Origin: Deltaproteobacteria bacterium
GTDB lineage: Bacteria; Myxococcota; Myxococcia; Myxococcales; 40CM-4-68-19
Direction: 5' to 3'
Assembly (NCBI GenBank): GCA_005879095.1
Contig: VBLM01000117.1
Span: 1-12,549, forward strand
Length of the DNA: 12,549 nucleotides
Below are positions 6,919 through 12,549 of this stretch, piece by piece. The number at the start of each line of letters is the position of its first letter. Within the stretch, counting starts at the first letter, position 1. The notes under the pieces were generated by a model that saw only the letters and a program-made list of their open reading frames with translations, did not search any database and was not told the origin of the DNA. The translations under genes and the position numbers were made by a program.

Positions 6919-8225
6919 CAGTCTTCCTTCCAGTAGAGCATCTTGCCCAGCATGTCGTCGTACCGGATCACGGCGGTCACCTGCTTTTCGATGCGTCCCA
7001 CGCGGCCGGTGGCGGTGATGCGGAAAGTGTCGCTGGTGGAGCCGAAGAACGTCGAGGCGTTGCCGTTGATCTTGGGATCGATCTCGGGCCGGAGCCGGAT
7101 GCGGTTGGCCTGCAGGATGCTGACGAAATCCTGCGCCGACATTCCAAAAAAGGAAAACATTTTGCGCAGCTGGATCTCTTGCAAAATGGTTTGCAACAGA
7201 CGCGGATCGCGCAGCGCCGGATCGTTCGGGTTCTGCGCGGCGATGAGGATGTTGGTCAGCATCTGCTGCGGATCGTTGGTGTTGATGTTGAGCTTGGCGT
7301 TGATGTCCGGCCAGATGGTGAGCCGGTCGCCGAAGGCGGCCATGAAGCGATCGTTCACGCCGCGGACCATGTACAGCTCGTCGAGGCTGTCGAAGCGCGA
7401 GTTCTTCGCCTTGTAGCGCGGCTCGTAGCGATCGTAGGCGGCGTTCTCGTCGGTGAAGCCGTTGACGAACGGGTTGGCGGTGTTGGTGGGATCGATCGCG
7501 GTGCCGGTCTCGTCGATGTCGATCCAGTCCTTCATCGCGATGATCACGTCGTCGCGGCGGACGCGGTCGCGGTTGGCGTCTTCCTCGTCGAAGATGAAGT
7601 CGTACTTCGGATCCGACATCATCGCGCGCAGCTGGATCAGCGTGGCGAGCGGCGCGCCGCCCAGTCCGTCGAGGCCCTGCACGTTGATGCGGCTGTTTTC
7701 GTCGACGATCTTGGCGTTGAACGCGCCGTCGAAGACGCCGAACGAGTGCGTGGCCGCGCCTTTCTCGCCGGGCGCGAGCGGAATCGGCTGCGTCTCGGAA
7801 GGTGATCGCTGATCGAGGCCTTCGATGCTGCCGGCCATGAGCGCGCCGAAGGCATTGGAATCGATCGGCAGGATCTCCCAGAGGCGGATGCCGAGACTGG
7901 ACGACGGCGTCGCCGTCTGGGCCGCGCCGGCAACCGGCGTCTTCGGCGCCGGCGTCTTGCCGCCGCTGAGCATCTGCGTCAGGCCCTGCGTGAGCTGGCC
8001 GCCGAGCTGATCGACCTGCTTCTGGAAGTGCAGCAGCAGCCGCGAAAGGTTGATCGCCGATCGCGCCATGTAATACGCGCGCGTCCCGTCGCGCAGGTTC
8101 TCCGCCAGCTTGAGCGAAACCCGCGAGCTGTAGCTGAAGTCCACGCCGATGGCGGTGAGGATGGCGATCGTGGTGAGCACCAGGATCAGCGCCACGCCGC
8201 GATGCTGGACAGGTGCGCTTCTCAT
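6918..8225 (-). CDS. gspK: Type II secretion minor pseudopilin GspK, enlarged
   Basis: Tip subunit of the pseudopilus, 435 residues, longer than the usual 300-350. The class III leader ends in HRG and is expected to be cut by the prepilin peptidase before V11 (VALILVLTTIAILTAIG, membrane helix 11-28). Position +5 is Leu rather than the Glu of the other pseudopilins, a normal trait of GspK that fits its place at the tip. The GspK-specific helical domain is clear: DDVIIAMKDWIDIDE (225-239), the Y-x-K-N-x-x-FDSLDELYMVRGV stretch (271-290), and INTNDPQQMLTNIL (314-327). The family has calcium sites in this area. A Pro/Thr/Ala-rich linker (88-112) and a weakly conserved segment to about 165 account for the extra length. 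ATG 8225 overlaps the gspJ stop (TGATG). Confidence 0.93.
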   Translation of the reverse strand: MRSAPVQHRGVALILVLTTIAILTAIGVDFSYSSRVSLKLAENLRDGTRAYYMARSAINLSRLLLHFQKQVDQLGGQLTQGLTQMLSGGKTPAPKTPVAGAAQTATPSSSLGIRLWEILPIDSNAFGALMAGSIEGLDQRSPSETQPIPLAPGEKGAATHSFGVFDGAFNAKIVDENSRINVQGLDGLGGAPLATLIQLRAMMSDPKYDFIFDEEDANRDRVRRDDVIIAMKDWIDIDETGTAIDPTNTANPFVNGFTDENAAYDRYEPRYKAKNSRFDSLDELYMVRGVNDRFMAAFGDRLTIWPDINAKLNINTNDPQQMLTNILIAAQNPNDPALRDPRLLQTILQEIQLRKMFSFFGMSAQDFVSILQANRIRLRPEIDPKINGNASTFFGSTSDTFRITATGRVGRIEKQVTAVIRYDDMLGKMLYWKED

Positions 8226-8884
8226 CAGAAGTCCAGCGGCTGGCCGAGGACGATCCTGGCTTGCGTGCTCCAGGTCTTCTCCTTGCCCTGCTCGTCCTTG
8301 ATGGTGAGCGCGATTTTCACGCGCGGCGGAATCAGAACCTGCCCGTTGCGCTCGGGGGAGTTGGAGTCCCATTCGTCGCGCCACTCGCGCTCTTTGGGGT
8401 CCCACGCCTGCACGGTGAATTTGAGCACGTCGTTCGCGAGCACTGCCTTCTCGCCGCCACGTTCCCACTCCTCGTCGATGTTTGGCTTGACGCGGCGGAA
8501 GAGCGACCGGTTGCCGTCGTCGTCGCGGTCCAGCTTGTATTCGAAGAGCGCCTCGTCGGACTCCTTCGCGTCCACGTGCAGCCGCTCGTGCGCGAAGGAG
8601 CTGATGGTGAGATCGGCTTCGCCGCGTCCGTCCTTCAATTTGAAAAACGTCGGCCGCTCGCGAAAGCGCTTGTGATCGTAATGCTCGGAGAGAAACGTCA
8701 TCGAGACTTCGCGTGAGATCCGTTCCAGCGCGGCGCGCACGGTCTGGTCGCGGTCTTCGGCTCCTTCGACGCGATGCTTGAGATCGTACGCGCCGTCGAA
8801 AGCCTTGTAGGTGACCGCGCCGATCATCGCCAGCACGGCGACGGCGATCATCACCTCCAGCAGAGTGAATCCGCGCGCGGTCAC
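8225..8884 (-). CDS. gspJ: Type II secretion minor pseudopilin GspJ
   Basis: Minor pseudopilin of 219 residues, a usual length for GspJ; it joins GspI and GspK in the tip complex. The prepilin motif TARGFTLLEVMIAVAVLAMI is at the very N-terminus, with cleavage expected between G5 and F6 and the conserved Glu at +5 (E10). The globular part has the GspJ pattern: QTVRAALERISREVSMTF (47-64) after the helix, then FFKLKDGRGEADLTISSFAHERL and LANDVLKFTVQAWDPKEREW (149-168), ending with TWSTQARIVLGQP. The start is GTG (cac at 8882-8884), which overlaps the gspI stop as GTGA; no ATG lies between it and the cleavage motif, so GTG is required to keep the leader. It is rich in charged residues compared with its neighbours. 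Confidence 0.93.
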   Translation of the reverse strand: MTARGFTLLEVMIAVAVLAMIGAVTYKAFDGAYDLKHRVEGAEDRDQTVRAALERISREVSMTFLSEHYDHKRFRERPTFFKLKDGRGEADLTISSFAHERLHVDAKESDEALFEYKLDRDDDGNRSLFRRVKPNIDEEWERGGEKAVLANDVLKFTVQAWDPKEREWRDEWDSNSPERNGQVLIPPRVKIALTIKDEQGKEKTWSTQARIVLGQPLDF

Positions 8885-9603
8885 TGCGCCTGCCCCGGGT
8901 CAGACGACGGAGGCCTCGGCGTGAGCGGAACCTGGCCGAGGTTCTGCGGCGCCTGGTTGTTGAGCTGCTGCACCGGCTGGACCTTGTCGGCGGCGCCGAT
9001 GCTCTCGGGAAGAATGACGATGATCTGCGACGCGGTCACGTCCTTCTTCTGCTTTCCGTCCTGCCAGCTGACGGTGAGCCGCACTTCGCGCACGCTCTTT
9101 TTCAAAGTTTCAATGAATGTTTTCGCCTGGCCTTGCAGCATTCCGCCCAGCGGTCCGGCCAGCATCGCCGCTCCGCCGCCGCCCTGCAGTCCCTTCAGCG
9201 CGCCCTGCGCTCCGCCCATCGCGCTCGCCAGTGCGCCGGCCGCTCCTGCGATGCCGCCTGCCTGCTGCTTCGAGTCGCCCCCGGCGCCGAGCATGTTGAG
9301 CAGCTGAGCTGGATCGAGCTGCACGTCGGGCTTGAGGATCTCCGCGCTCCACGAGTAGTCGGGCGCGCCGTCATTGTCGAAGCTGCCGTGTTGCTCGTCG
9401 TTGAAGTCGGAGAAGCCCTTCTTCTGCAGGTCGTCCTCGAGGTCGAGCATCTTGCCGCGCAGCAGCAGCGTCGCCTCGGTCGCGCGGCGGCCGTACGCGT
9501 GCATGGCGACCGCGCCGCCGTTGAGGTCGGAGATTGCCACCAGCGCCACGGCGAGGATGGCGAGGCTGATCATCACTTCGAGGAGCGTGAAACCGCGGTT
9601 CAT
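8881..9603 (-). CDS. gspI: Type II secretion minor pseudopilin GspI with long Gly/Ala-rich insert
   Basis: Minor pseudopilin thought to nucleate the tip complex with GspJ and GspK. The N-terminus is a very short leader MNRG followed by FTLLEVMISLAILAVALVAI, with cleavage expected after G4 and Glu at +5 (E9). ATEATLLLRGKMLDLEDDL (41-59) matches the GspI/GspV alpha-helix region. The protein is 240 residues, about twice the usual 120-130. The excess comes from a Gly/Ala/Gln-rich stretch (106-160) between two parts of the globular domain and a Pro/Gln-rich tail (200-240). Core strands resume at VREVRLTVSWQDG (171-183) and DVTASQIIVILPE, so the fold is probably intact. ATG 9603 overlaps the gspH stop (ATGA), and its stop overlaps the GTG of gspJ. 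GspI is assigned mostly from motif and order H-I-J-K. Confidence 0.88.
   Translation of the reverse strand: MNRGFTLLEVMISLAILAVALVAISDLNGGAVAMHAYGRRATEATLLLRGKMLDLEDDLQKKGFSDFNDEQHGSFDNDGAPDYSWSAEILKPDVQLDPAQLLNMLGAGGDSKQQAGGIAGAAGALASAMGGAQGALKGLQGGGGAAMLAGPLGGMLQGQAKTFIETLKKSVREVRLTVSWQDGKQKKDVTASQIIVILPESIGAADKVQPVQQLNNQAPQNLGQVPLTPRPPSSDPGQAQ
9124..9288 (-). other. Gly/Ala-rich low-complexity insert within gspI
   Basis: Residues 106-160 of GspI consist largely of Gly, Ala, Leu, Gln and Met, with recurring short patterns such as AGGIAG, AAGALA, GGAQGAL and GPLGGML. It is not an exact tandem repeat at DNA level. It falls between the extended N-terminal helix region and the last beta strands of the pseudopilin domain. 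The frame is continuous, so this is an in-frame insertion rather than a broken gene. Confidence 0.75.
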
Positions 9604-10253
9604 CGGCGTTGCCCCGGCGCGTCGACGCGATCGCCGACGACCTTCACGCGGCCGGTGAGCGGCGCGACGATCAGCGAAAAGACGTCGTCGCCCTGCGCGA
9701 GGTGGATGGCGGTCTCTTCCGTCAGTCCGCTCGACCAGAAATAGACGAACGCCTTTCCACTCGAATACCGGTCCTGCTGATGCTGCACCCAGACATCGGT
9801 GAACTTGACCGAGCTGCCCAGCTCCGTCTTCGGGACGTCGGGACTGGCGGCGAAGGCGCTTTTCTGCGCCAGCACGAGCTTCTCCTTCTCCTCCTCGTTC
9901 ATCCCTTCGCGCTGCGCTTCCTGCTGCAACTCTTCCTCGCGGGTGGCGACGCGCGCGCCGTTCTGCGAGCGCTCGCCCTCGCGATCGAGGCGTACGTTGG
10001 TCTTCGCGCATTCGGACCAGTAGTCGTTGGCGTCGAGATCGAGCACCAGCCGGCAGGTGTGGCCGGCGATGGCGGCGGCGCCGTACATCGAACGGATGGC
10101 GCCGGCCAGCTGGCCGCTCTTCTGCCGCAATTGCGCGCGCGTGACCGCGGACAGGGCGGGGATCGCGACCGCGAGCATCAGGCCCGCGACGCAAAGGGCG
10201 ACGCCGATTTCGATCAGCGTCATGCCGCGATCGATGTGCCTATTTGCCGGCAG
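9600..10253 (-). CDS. gspH: Type II secretion minor pseudopilin GspH, probable CTG start
   Basis: Minor pseudopilin that follows the major subunit gene. The prepilin motif is DRG followed by MTLIEIGVALCVAGLMLAVA, cleaved between G10 and M11 (numbering from CTG) with Glu at +5. ATG 10223 is that M11, and starting there would remove the leader and the cleavage site. The next in-frame ATG upstream (10343) would give a 40-residue leader overlapping gspG by 104 bp. Between them no ATG, GTG or TTG exists in frame. CTG at 10253 gives a normal 10-residue leader (MPANRHIDRG) and sits nine bases after GGGGAGG, so I chose it; an ATC at 10235 is a weaker option. The 217-residue product has a GspH-like globular part (CRLVLDLDANDYWSECA) interrupted by a charged Glu/Gln/Lys/Arg stretch (88-133). 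The stop overlaps gspI (ATGA). Function is firm, start is not. Confidence 0.85.
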   Translation of the reverse strand: MPANRHIDRGMTLIEIGVALCVAGLMLAVAIPALSAVTRAQLRQKSGQLAGAIRSMYGAAAIAGHTCRLVLDLDANDYWSECAKTNVRLDREGERSQNGARVATREEELQQEAQREGMNEEEKEKLVLAQKSAFAASPDVPKTELGSSVKFTDVWVQHQQDRYSSGKAFVYFWSSGLTEETAIHLAQGDDVFSLIVAPLTGRVKVVGDRVDAPGQRR

Positions 10254-10653
10254 TGGGCGTGCCCTCCCCGCCGTGGACGGTGATGTCGTCGCCGCCGCCC
10301 TGGGCCTTGTCGGGGCCGTAGGAGTAGACGTCGTAGCCGTCACCAGTTCGCACGTACAAGTAATCGCTACCCCAAGGGTCCTTGTGAACTTCCTTCAGGT
10401 ACTTGGGTTGGAGTTGCGTGAGGCTGTCGGGCCACTGTCCCGTTTCGACGTGGTAGAGGTCGACACCATTTGAGATTGCCTTCAAATCCAGTTGCGCGGA
10501 CTTGGCTTGTGCGGATTGCAACTGCTTGAAGACGTTGAAACCGATGGCGCCGGCGATGAGGCCGAGGATCACCAGCACCACCATGATCTCGATCAACGTC
10601 ATTCCGCGCGCCGCGGTCCTTCCGGTTTTGCGATTCTTTTGCACGGCAAACAT
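10240..10653 (-). CDS. gspG: Type II secretion major pseudopilin GspG
   Basis: Major subunit of the periplasmic pseudopilus, 137 residues, a typical size. The leader of 17 residues is basic and ends in AARG; cleavage is expected before M18 of MTLIEIMVVLVILGLIAGAI, with Glu at +5 (E22). The GspG core follows: KSAQLDLKAISNGVDLYHVE (51-70), the TGQWPDSLTQL loop, KDPWGSDYLYV (91-101) and the calcium-binding loop around SYGPDKAQGGGDDI (111-124), which closes the C-terminal fold in this family. A 13-residue Gly/Thr-rich tail follows. ATG 10653 has AGAGG eight bases upstream, and this site overlaps the gspF stop. The 11-bp gap to gspF is the widest in the operon, and the better ribosome site fits the high copy number expected of the major subunit. 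Confidence 0.96.
   Translation of the reverse strand: MFAVQKNRKTGRTAARGMTLIEIMVVLVILGLIAGAIGFNVFKQLQSAQAKSAQLDLKAISNGVDLYHVETGQWPDSLTQLQPKYLKEVHKDPWGSDYLYVRTGDGYDVYSYGPDKAQGGGDDITVHGGEGTPTAGK
10263..10269 (-). promoter_or_regulatory. Ribosome binding site before the CTG start of gspH (GGGGAGG)
   Basis: GGGGAGG within the 3' end of gspG is followed after nine bases by CTG at 10253-10251, in frame with the gspH prepilin motif. No ATG, GTG or TTG in that frame is near it. The same bases also encode the GlyGluGly part of the GspG tail, so the match could be by chance. Confidence 0.5.
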
Positions 10654-10661
10654 TTCGATAA

Positions 10662-10666
10662 CCTCT
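10662..10666 (-). promoter_or_regulatory. Ribosome binding site of gspG (AGAGG)
   Basis: AGAGG lies eight bases before ATG 10653. Its first bases are the last bases of the gspF TAG stop, so ribosomes ending gspF are placed at the gspG start. Confidence 0.65.
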
Positions 10667-11915
10667 ATTTTGGAACGAACGTATTGAGCTGCATGATCGG
10701 CATGAGAATGGAAAAGACGATGAACGCGACGCCGCCGCCCATGGCGACGATCATCACCGGCTCGAGCAGCGAGGTCAGTGCGGAGACACGCATCTCCACC
10801 TGTGACTCGTAGCTCTTGGCCACGTTCTGCAGCATCTCTTCGAGCTGCCCGCTTTTCTCGCCGATGGCGATCATGTGGTAGACGAGCGGCGGGAATTGAC
10901 CGCTGCGTTTCAGCGGCGCGGCGATGCTTTCTCCCTCGCGGATCGCGTCCCGCGCCCGGTCGATCACGTCTGACAACAGCGTATTGGTGACGATGTTCTT
11001 GACGATGTCCATCGCGGTGATGATGGGCACGCCGGAAGCCAGCAGCGTCGCGAGCGTTTTTGCAAAACGCGAGATCGCAAGCATACGAACCAGCTCGCCG
11101 AAGACGGGCGCTTTCAACTGCGCGCGGTCCCACCAGGCGCGGCCGCGCGACGTGCGCACCCAGCGGCGCACGCCCCAGATCAAGGCCGGAATCGCGATCA
11201 GGATCGCGTACCAGTAGTCGCGCGCGAACGTGGACAGCGCGATCAGGATCCGCGTCGTCCACGGCAGCGTGACGTTCATGTCCTCGAAGATCTTGGTCAC
11301 TTTCGGGATCACGACCACGAAGAGGATTCCGACGATGACGATGCCGACCACGACCATGATCGCGGGATAGAGCATCGCGCCGATGATCTTGTTGCGCAGC
11401 TGCGCCTGGGCTTCGGTGAAATCGGCGAGCCGCACCAGCACCACGTCGAGCGCGCCCGAAGACTCGCCGGCGCGGATCATGTTCACGTACAGATCGGTGA
11501 ACACCTTCGGATGCTCTTTCAACGCGTCGGCAAGAGAAGCGCCCTCGTTTACCTTCTGCTTCACCACGCCCATGATCTTCTTCAGGCGCGGCTGCTCGAC
11601 CTGATCGACGAGCGCCGTCAAGGCCTCGACGAGCGGGATGCCGGCCGCGATCAGCGTCGCCAGCTGGCGGGTGGCGATGGCCAGATCCTGCGACGAGACG
11701 CCGCCGAATCCGAGCGCCGCGGCGACGTCGACTTCGCGCGCGAGGCCCGTCTTCTGCTCGCCCTGCACCGCGCCCGCTTCGGCCGGCCGCGCCTCGGTGA
11801 GATACACGCCGTCCTTGCGCAGCGTCTGGCGGAGCACCTTGCTGCTCTCCGCATCGCGGATGCCGCGGACATTCTTGCCGGCCTCGGTGAGCCCTGTGTA
11901 TTCGAACACCGGCAC
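10665..11915 (-). CDS. gspF: Type II secretion inner-membrane platform protein GspF
   Basis: Polytopic platform protein of 416 residues at the base of the pseudopilus, where it contacts GspE and GspL. It has the standard layout: N-terminal [19 protein letters not shown], then two related T2SSF domains (about 78-203 and 281-405). The first has LATLIAAGIPLVEALTALV and the second LATLLASGVPIITAMDIV, the duplicated helix hairpin of the family; FTDLYVNMIRAGESSGALD and FPPLVYHMIAIGEKSGQLEE are the matching second halves. Three membrane segments are visible (about 181-204, 233-252, 385-408). The start is GTG at 11915, sharing one base with the gspE stop (TAGTG) and preceded by AGGAGG at ten bases. 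The open frame extends upstream into gspE in another frame, but the VPVFEY start is the conserved family N-terminus. Confidence 0.96.
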   Translation of the reverse strand: MPVFEYTGLTEAGKNVRGIRDAESSKVLRQTLRKDGVYLTEARPAEAGAVQGEQKTGLAREVDVAAALGFGGVSSQDLAIATRQLATLIAAGIPLVEALTALVDQVEQPRLKKIMGVVKQKVNEGASLADALKEHPKVFTDLYVNMIRAGESSGALDVVLVRLADFTEAQAQLRNKIIGAMLYPAIMVVVGIVIVGILFVVVIPKVTKIFEDMNVTLPWTTRILIALSTFARDYWYAILIAIPALIWGVRRWVRTSRGRAWWDRAQLKAPVFGELVRMLAISRFAKTLATLLASGVPIITAMDIVKNIVTNTLLSDVIDRARDAIREGESIAAPLKRSGQFPPLVYHMIAIGEKSGQLEEMLQNVAKSYESQVEMRVSALTSLLEPVMIVAMGGGVAFIVFSILMPIMQLNTFVPK

Positions 11916-12549
11916 TAATTCATGTCCTCCTGGGTGACGCTGAGGACTTCTGCGATCGACGTGACGCCCTTGAGCACTTTCAGCGCGCCGTCGTCCATCA
12001 GCGTGCGCATGCCCTTGGAGGTGACGGCGGCCTTCTTGATCGTGCCGCTGTCGACGTTCTTCAAAATCAATTGTCGAACTTCGTCGTCGATCAGCATCAT
12101 TTCGTAAATGCCGCTGCGGCCGCGGTAGCCGGTGTGGTTGCACTGCTCGCAGCCGGCGGGCTTGTAGAGCATGCCGCCACTGGTGTCGCGCACCTGCTCC
12201 TGCGTGAGGCCGATCTCTTTCAGTTCCTCGGGAGTGGGGAAGTACGCCATGCGGCAGTCCTTGCAAAGAACGCGCACCAGACGCTGCGCCAGCACGCCCA
12301 TCAGCGAGGAGGCGACGAGAAACGGCTCGACGCCCATGTCGACGAGGCGCGTGATCGCGCCCGCCGCGTCGTTGGTGTGGACGGTGGAGAAGACGAGGTG
12401 GCCCGTCAAAGAAGCCTGAATCGCAATTTCCGCCGTCTCCAGGTCACGGATCTCGCCGACCATGATCACGTCGGGGTCCTGTCGCAAGAAGCTTCGCAAA
12501 CCATTTGCAAAGGTGAGCTCGATCTTCGGGTTCACCGGCGTCTGCGAAA
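11915..12549 (-). CDS. gspE: Type II secretion ATPase GspE, C-terminal 211 residues (5' end outside window)
   Basis: Cytoplasmic hexameric ATPase that drives pseudopilus assembly. Only the C-terminal part is inside the window; the N-terminal GspL-binding domain and Walker A lie beyond the right edge. Visible are [20 protein letters not shown] followed by the Walker B region [10 protein letters not shown], the His-box [20 protein letters not shown], and the [10 protein letters not shown] segment leading into the tetracysteine zinc motif CxxC-34-CxxC (CKDC and CEQC), which separates T2SS GspE from many other family members. [14 protein letters not shown] and a C-terminal helical region ([14 protein letters not shown]) follow. 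The spacer of the zinc motif is a little longer than the usual ~29 residues. The stop TAG overlaps the GTG of gspF. PilB is a related alternative, but the following F-to-N genes make GspE secure. Confidence 0.96.
   Translation of the reverse strand, partial: SQTPVNPKIELTFANGLRSFLRQDPDVIMVGEIRDLETAEIAIQASLTGHLVFSTVHTNDAAGAITRLVDMGVEPFLVASSLMGVLAQRLVRVLCKDCRMAYFPTPEELKEIGLTQEQVRDTSGGMLYKPAGCEQCNHTGYRGRSGIYEMMLIDDEVRQLILKNVDSGTIKKAAVTSKGMRTLMDDGALKVLKGVTSIAEVLSVTQEDMN
11926..11931 (-). promoter_or_regulatory. Ribosome binding site of gspF (AGGAGG)
   Basis: A full AGGAGG within the last codons of gspE, ten bases upstream of the GTG start of gspF. It supports the GTG start and independent initiation on gspF despite the 1-bp overlap with gspE. 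Confidence 0.7.

Noticed and set aside
4133..6936. Plus-strand open frames of 455 and 502 codons opposite gspN, gspM and gspL
   Set aside because: They are rich in Arg, Glu, Gln and His, have no recognisable domain, and mirror well-supported T2SS genes. High GC explains the lack of stop codons.
7141..7200. A/T-rich patch in a GC-rich region, with ttgcaaaa and tttgcaac words
   Set aside because: It is inside the conserved frame of gspK, where residues such as Lys, Phe, Ile and Gln need A/T-rich codons. There is no sign of insertion or transfer.
11054..11070. Inverted repeat GCGTTTT-TGC-AAAACGC
   Set aside because: It lies within gspF in the conserved second T2SSF domain and is explained by codons for Arg-Phe-Ala-Lys-Thr-Leu. 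A weak stem inside a coding region does not support a regulatory call.
10640..12549. Possible type IV pilus cluster (pilB/pilC/pilA) instead of T2SS
   Set aside because: The E, F and G genes alone could be mistaken for pilus genes, but the GspG calcium loop and the downstream H, I, J, K, L, M, N genes are specific for T2SS.

Overview
The window looks like a chromosomal segment from a GC-rich, Gram-negative bacterium. The likeliest source is a myxobacterium or close deltaproteobacterial relative (Myxococcota). This is an inference from three things: very high GC with strong third-position G/C, a type II secretion operon that ends in a GspN of the AsmA-like kind found in myxobacteria, and a large beta-rich lipoprotein typical of such genomes. 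No rRNA, tRNA, CRISPR, insertion sequence or phage gene is visible.

Left part, plus strand (2-3976). The window opens inside proS (prolyl-tRNA synthetase, about the last 395 residues). proS overlaps pyrF (OMP decarboxylase) by an ATGA junction. After a 22-bp gap comes a 706-residue predicted lipoprotein with an IPT/TIG-like N-terminal module and beta-propeller-like repeats.

Right part, minus strand (12549-3980). This is a nearly complete type II secretion (T2SS, general secretory pathway) operon. Read in the direction of transcription it is gspE (C-terminal part), gspF, gspG, gspH, gspI, gspJ, gspK, gspL, gspM, gspN. Nearly all junctions overlap or are separated by 2-11 bp, so the genes are probably transcribed together and translationally coupled. 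GspE is the cytoplasmic ATPase. GspF, GspL and GspM form the inner-membrane platform. GspG is the major pseudopilin, and GspH, I, J and K are the minor, tip-forming pseudopilins. GspN is an accessory envelope protein. gspC, gspD (secretin) and the prepilin peptidase gspO are not in the window; C and D may lie beyond the right edge.

The two blocks converge tail to tail with 3 bp between stop codons and no terminator-like hairpin. I see no wholly new system. The points worth a second look are variations on the T2SS: gspH has no ordinary start codon near its prepilin cleavage site but has a CTG behind a good Shine-Dalgarno sequence; GspI is about twice its usual size because of a Gly/Ala-rich insert and a Pro/Gln-rich tail; GspH carries a highly charged insert; GspK has an extended linker region; and all four cysteines of GspL lie in its periplasmic part. 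The uncharacterised lipoprotein facing the operon is also of interest. No gap without a gene exceeds 22 bp.
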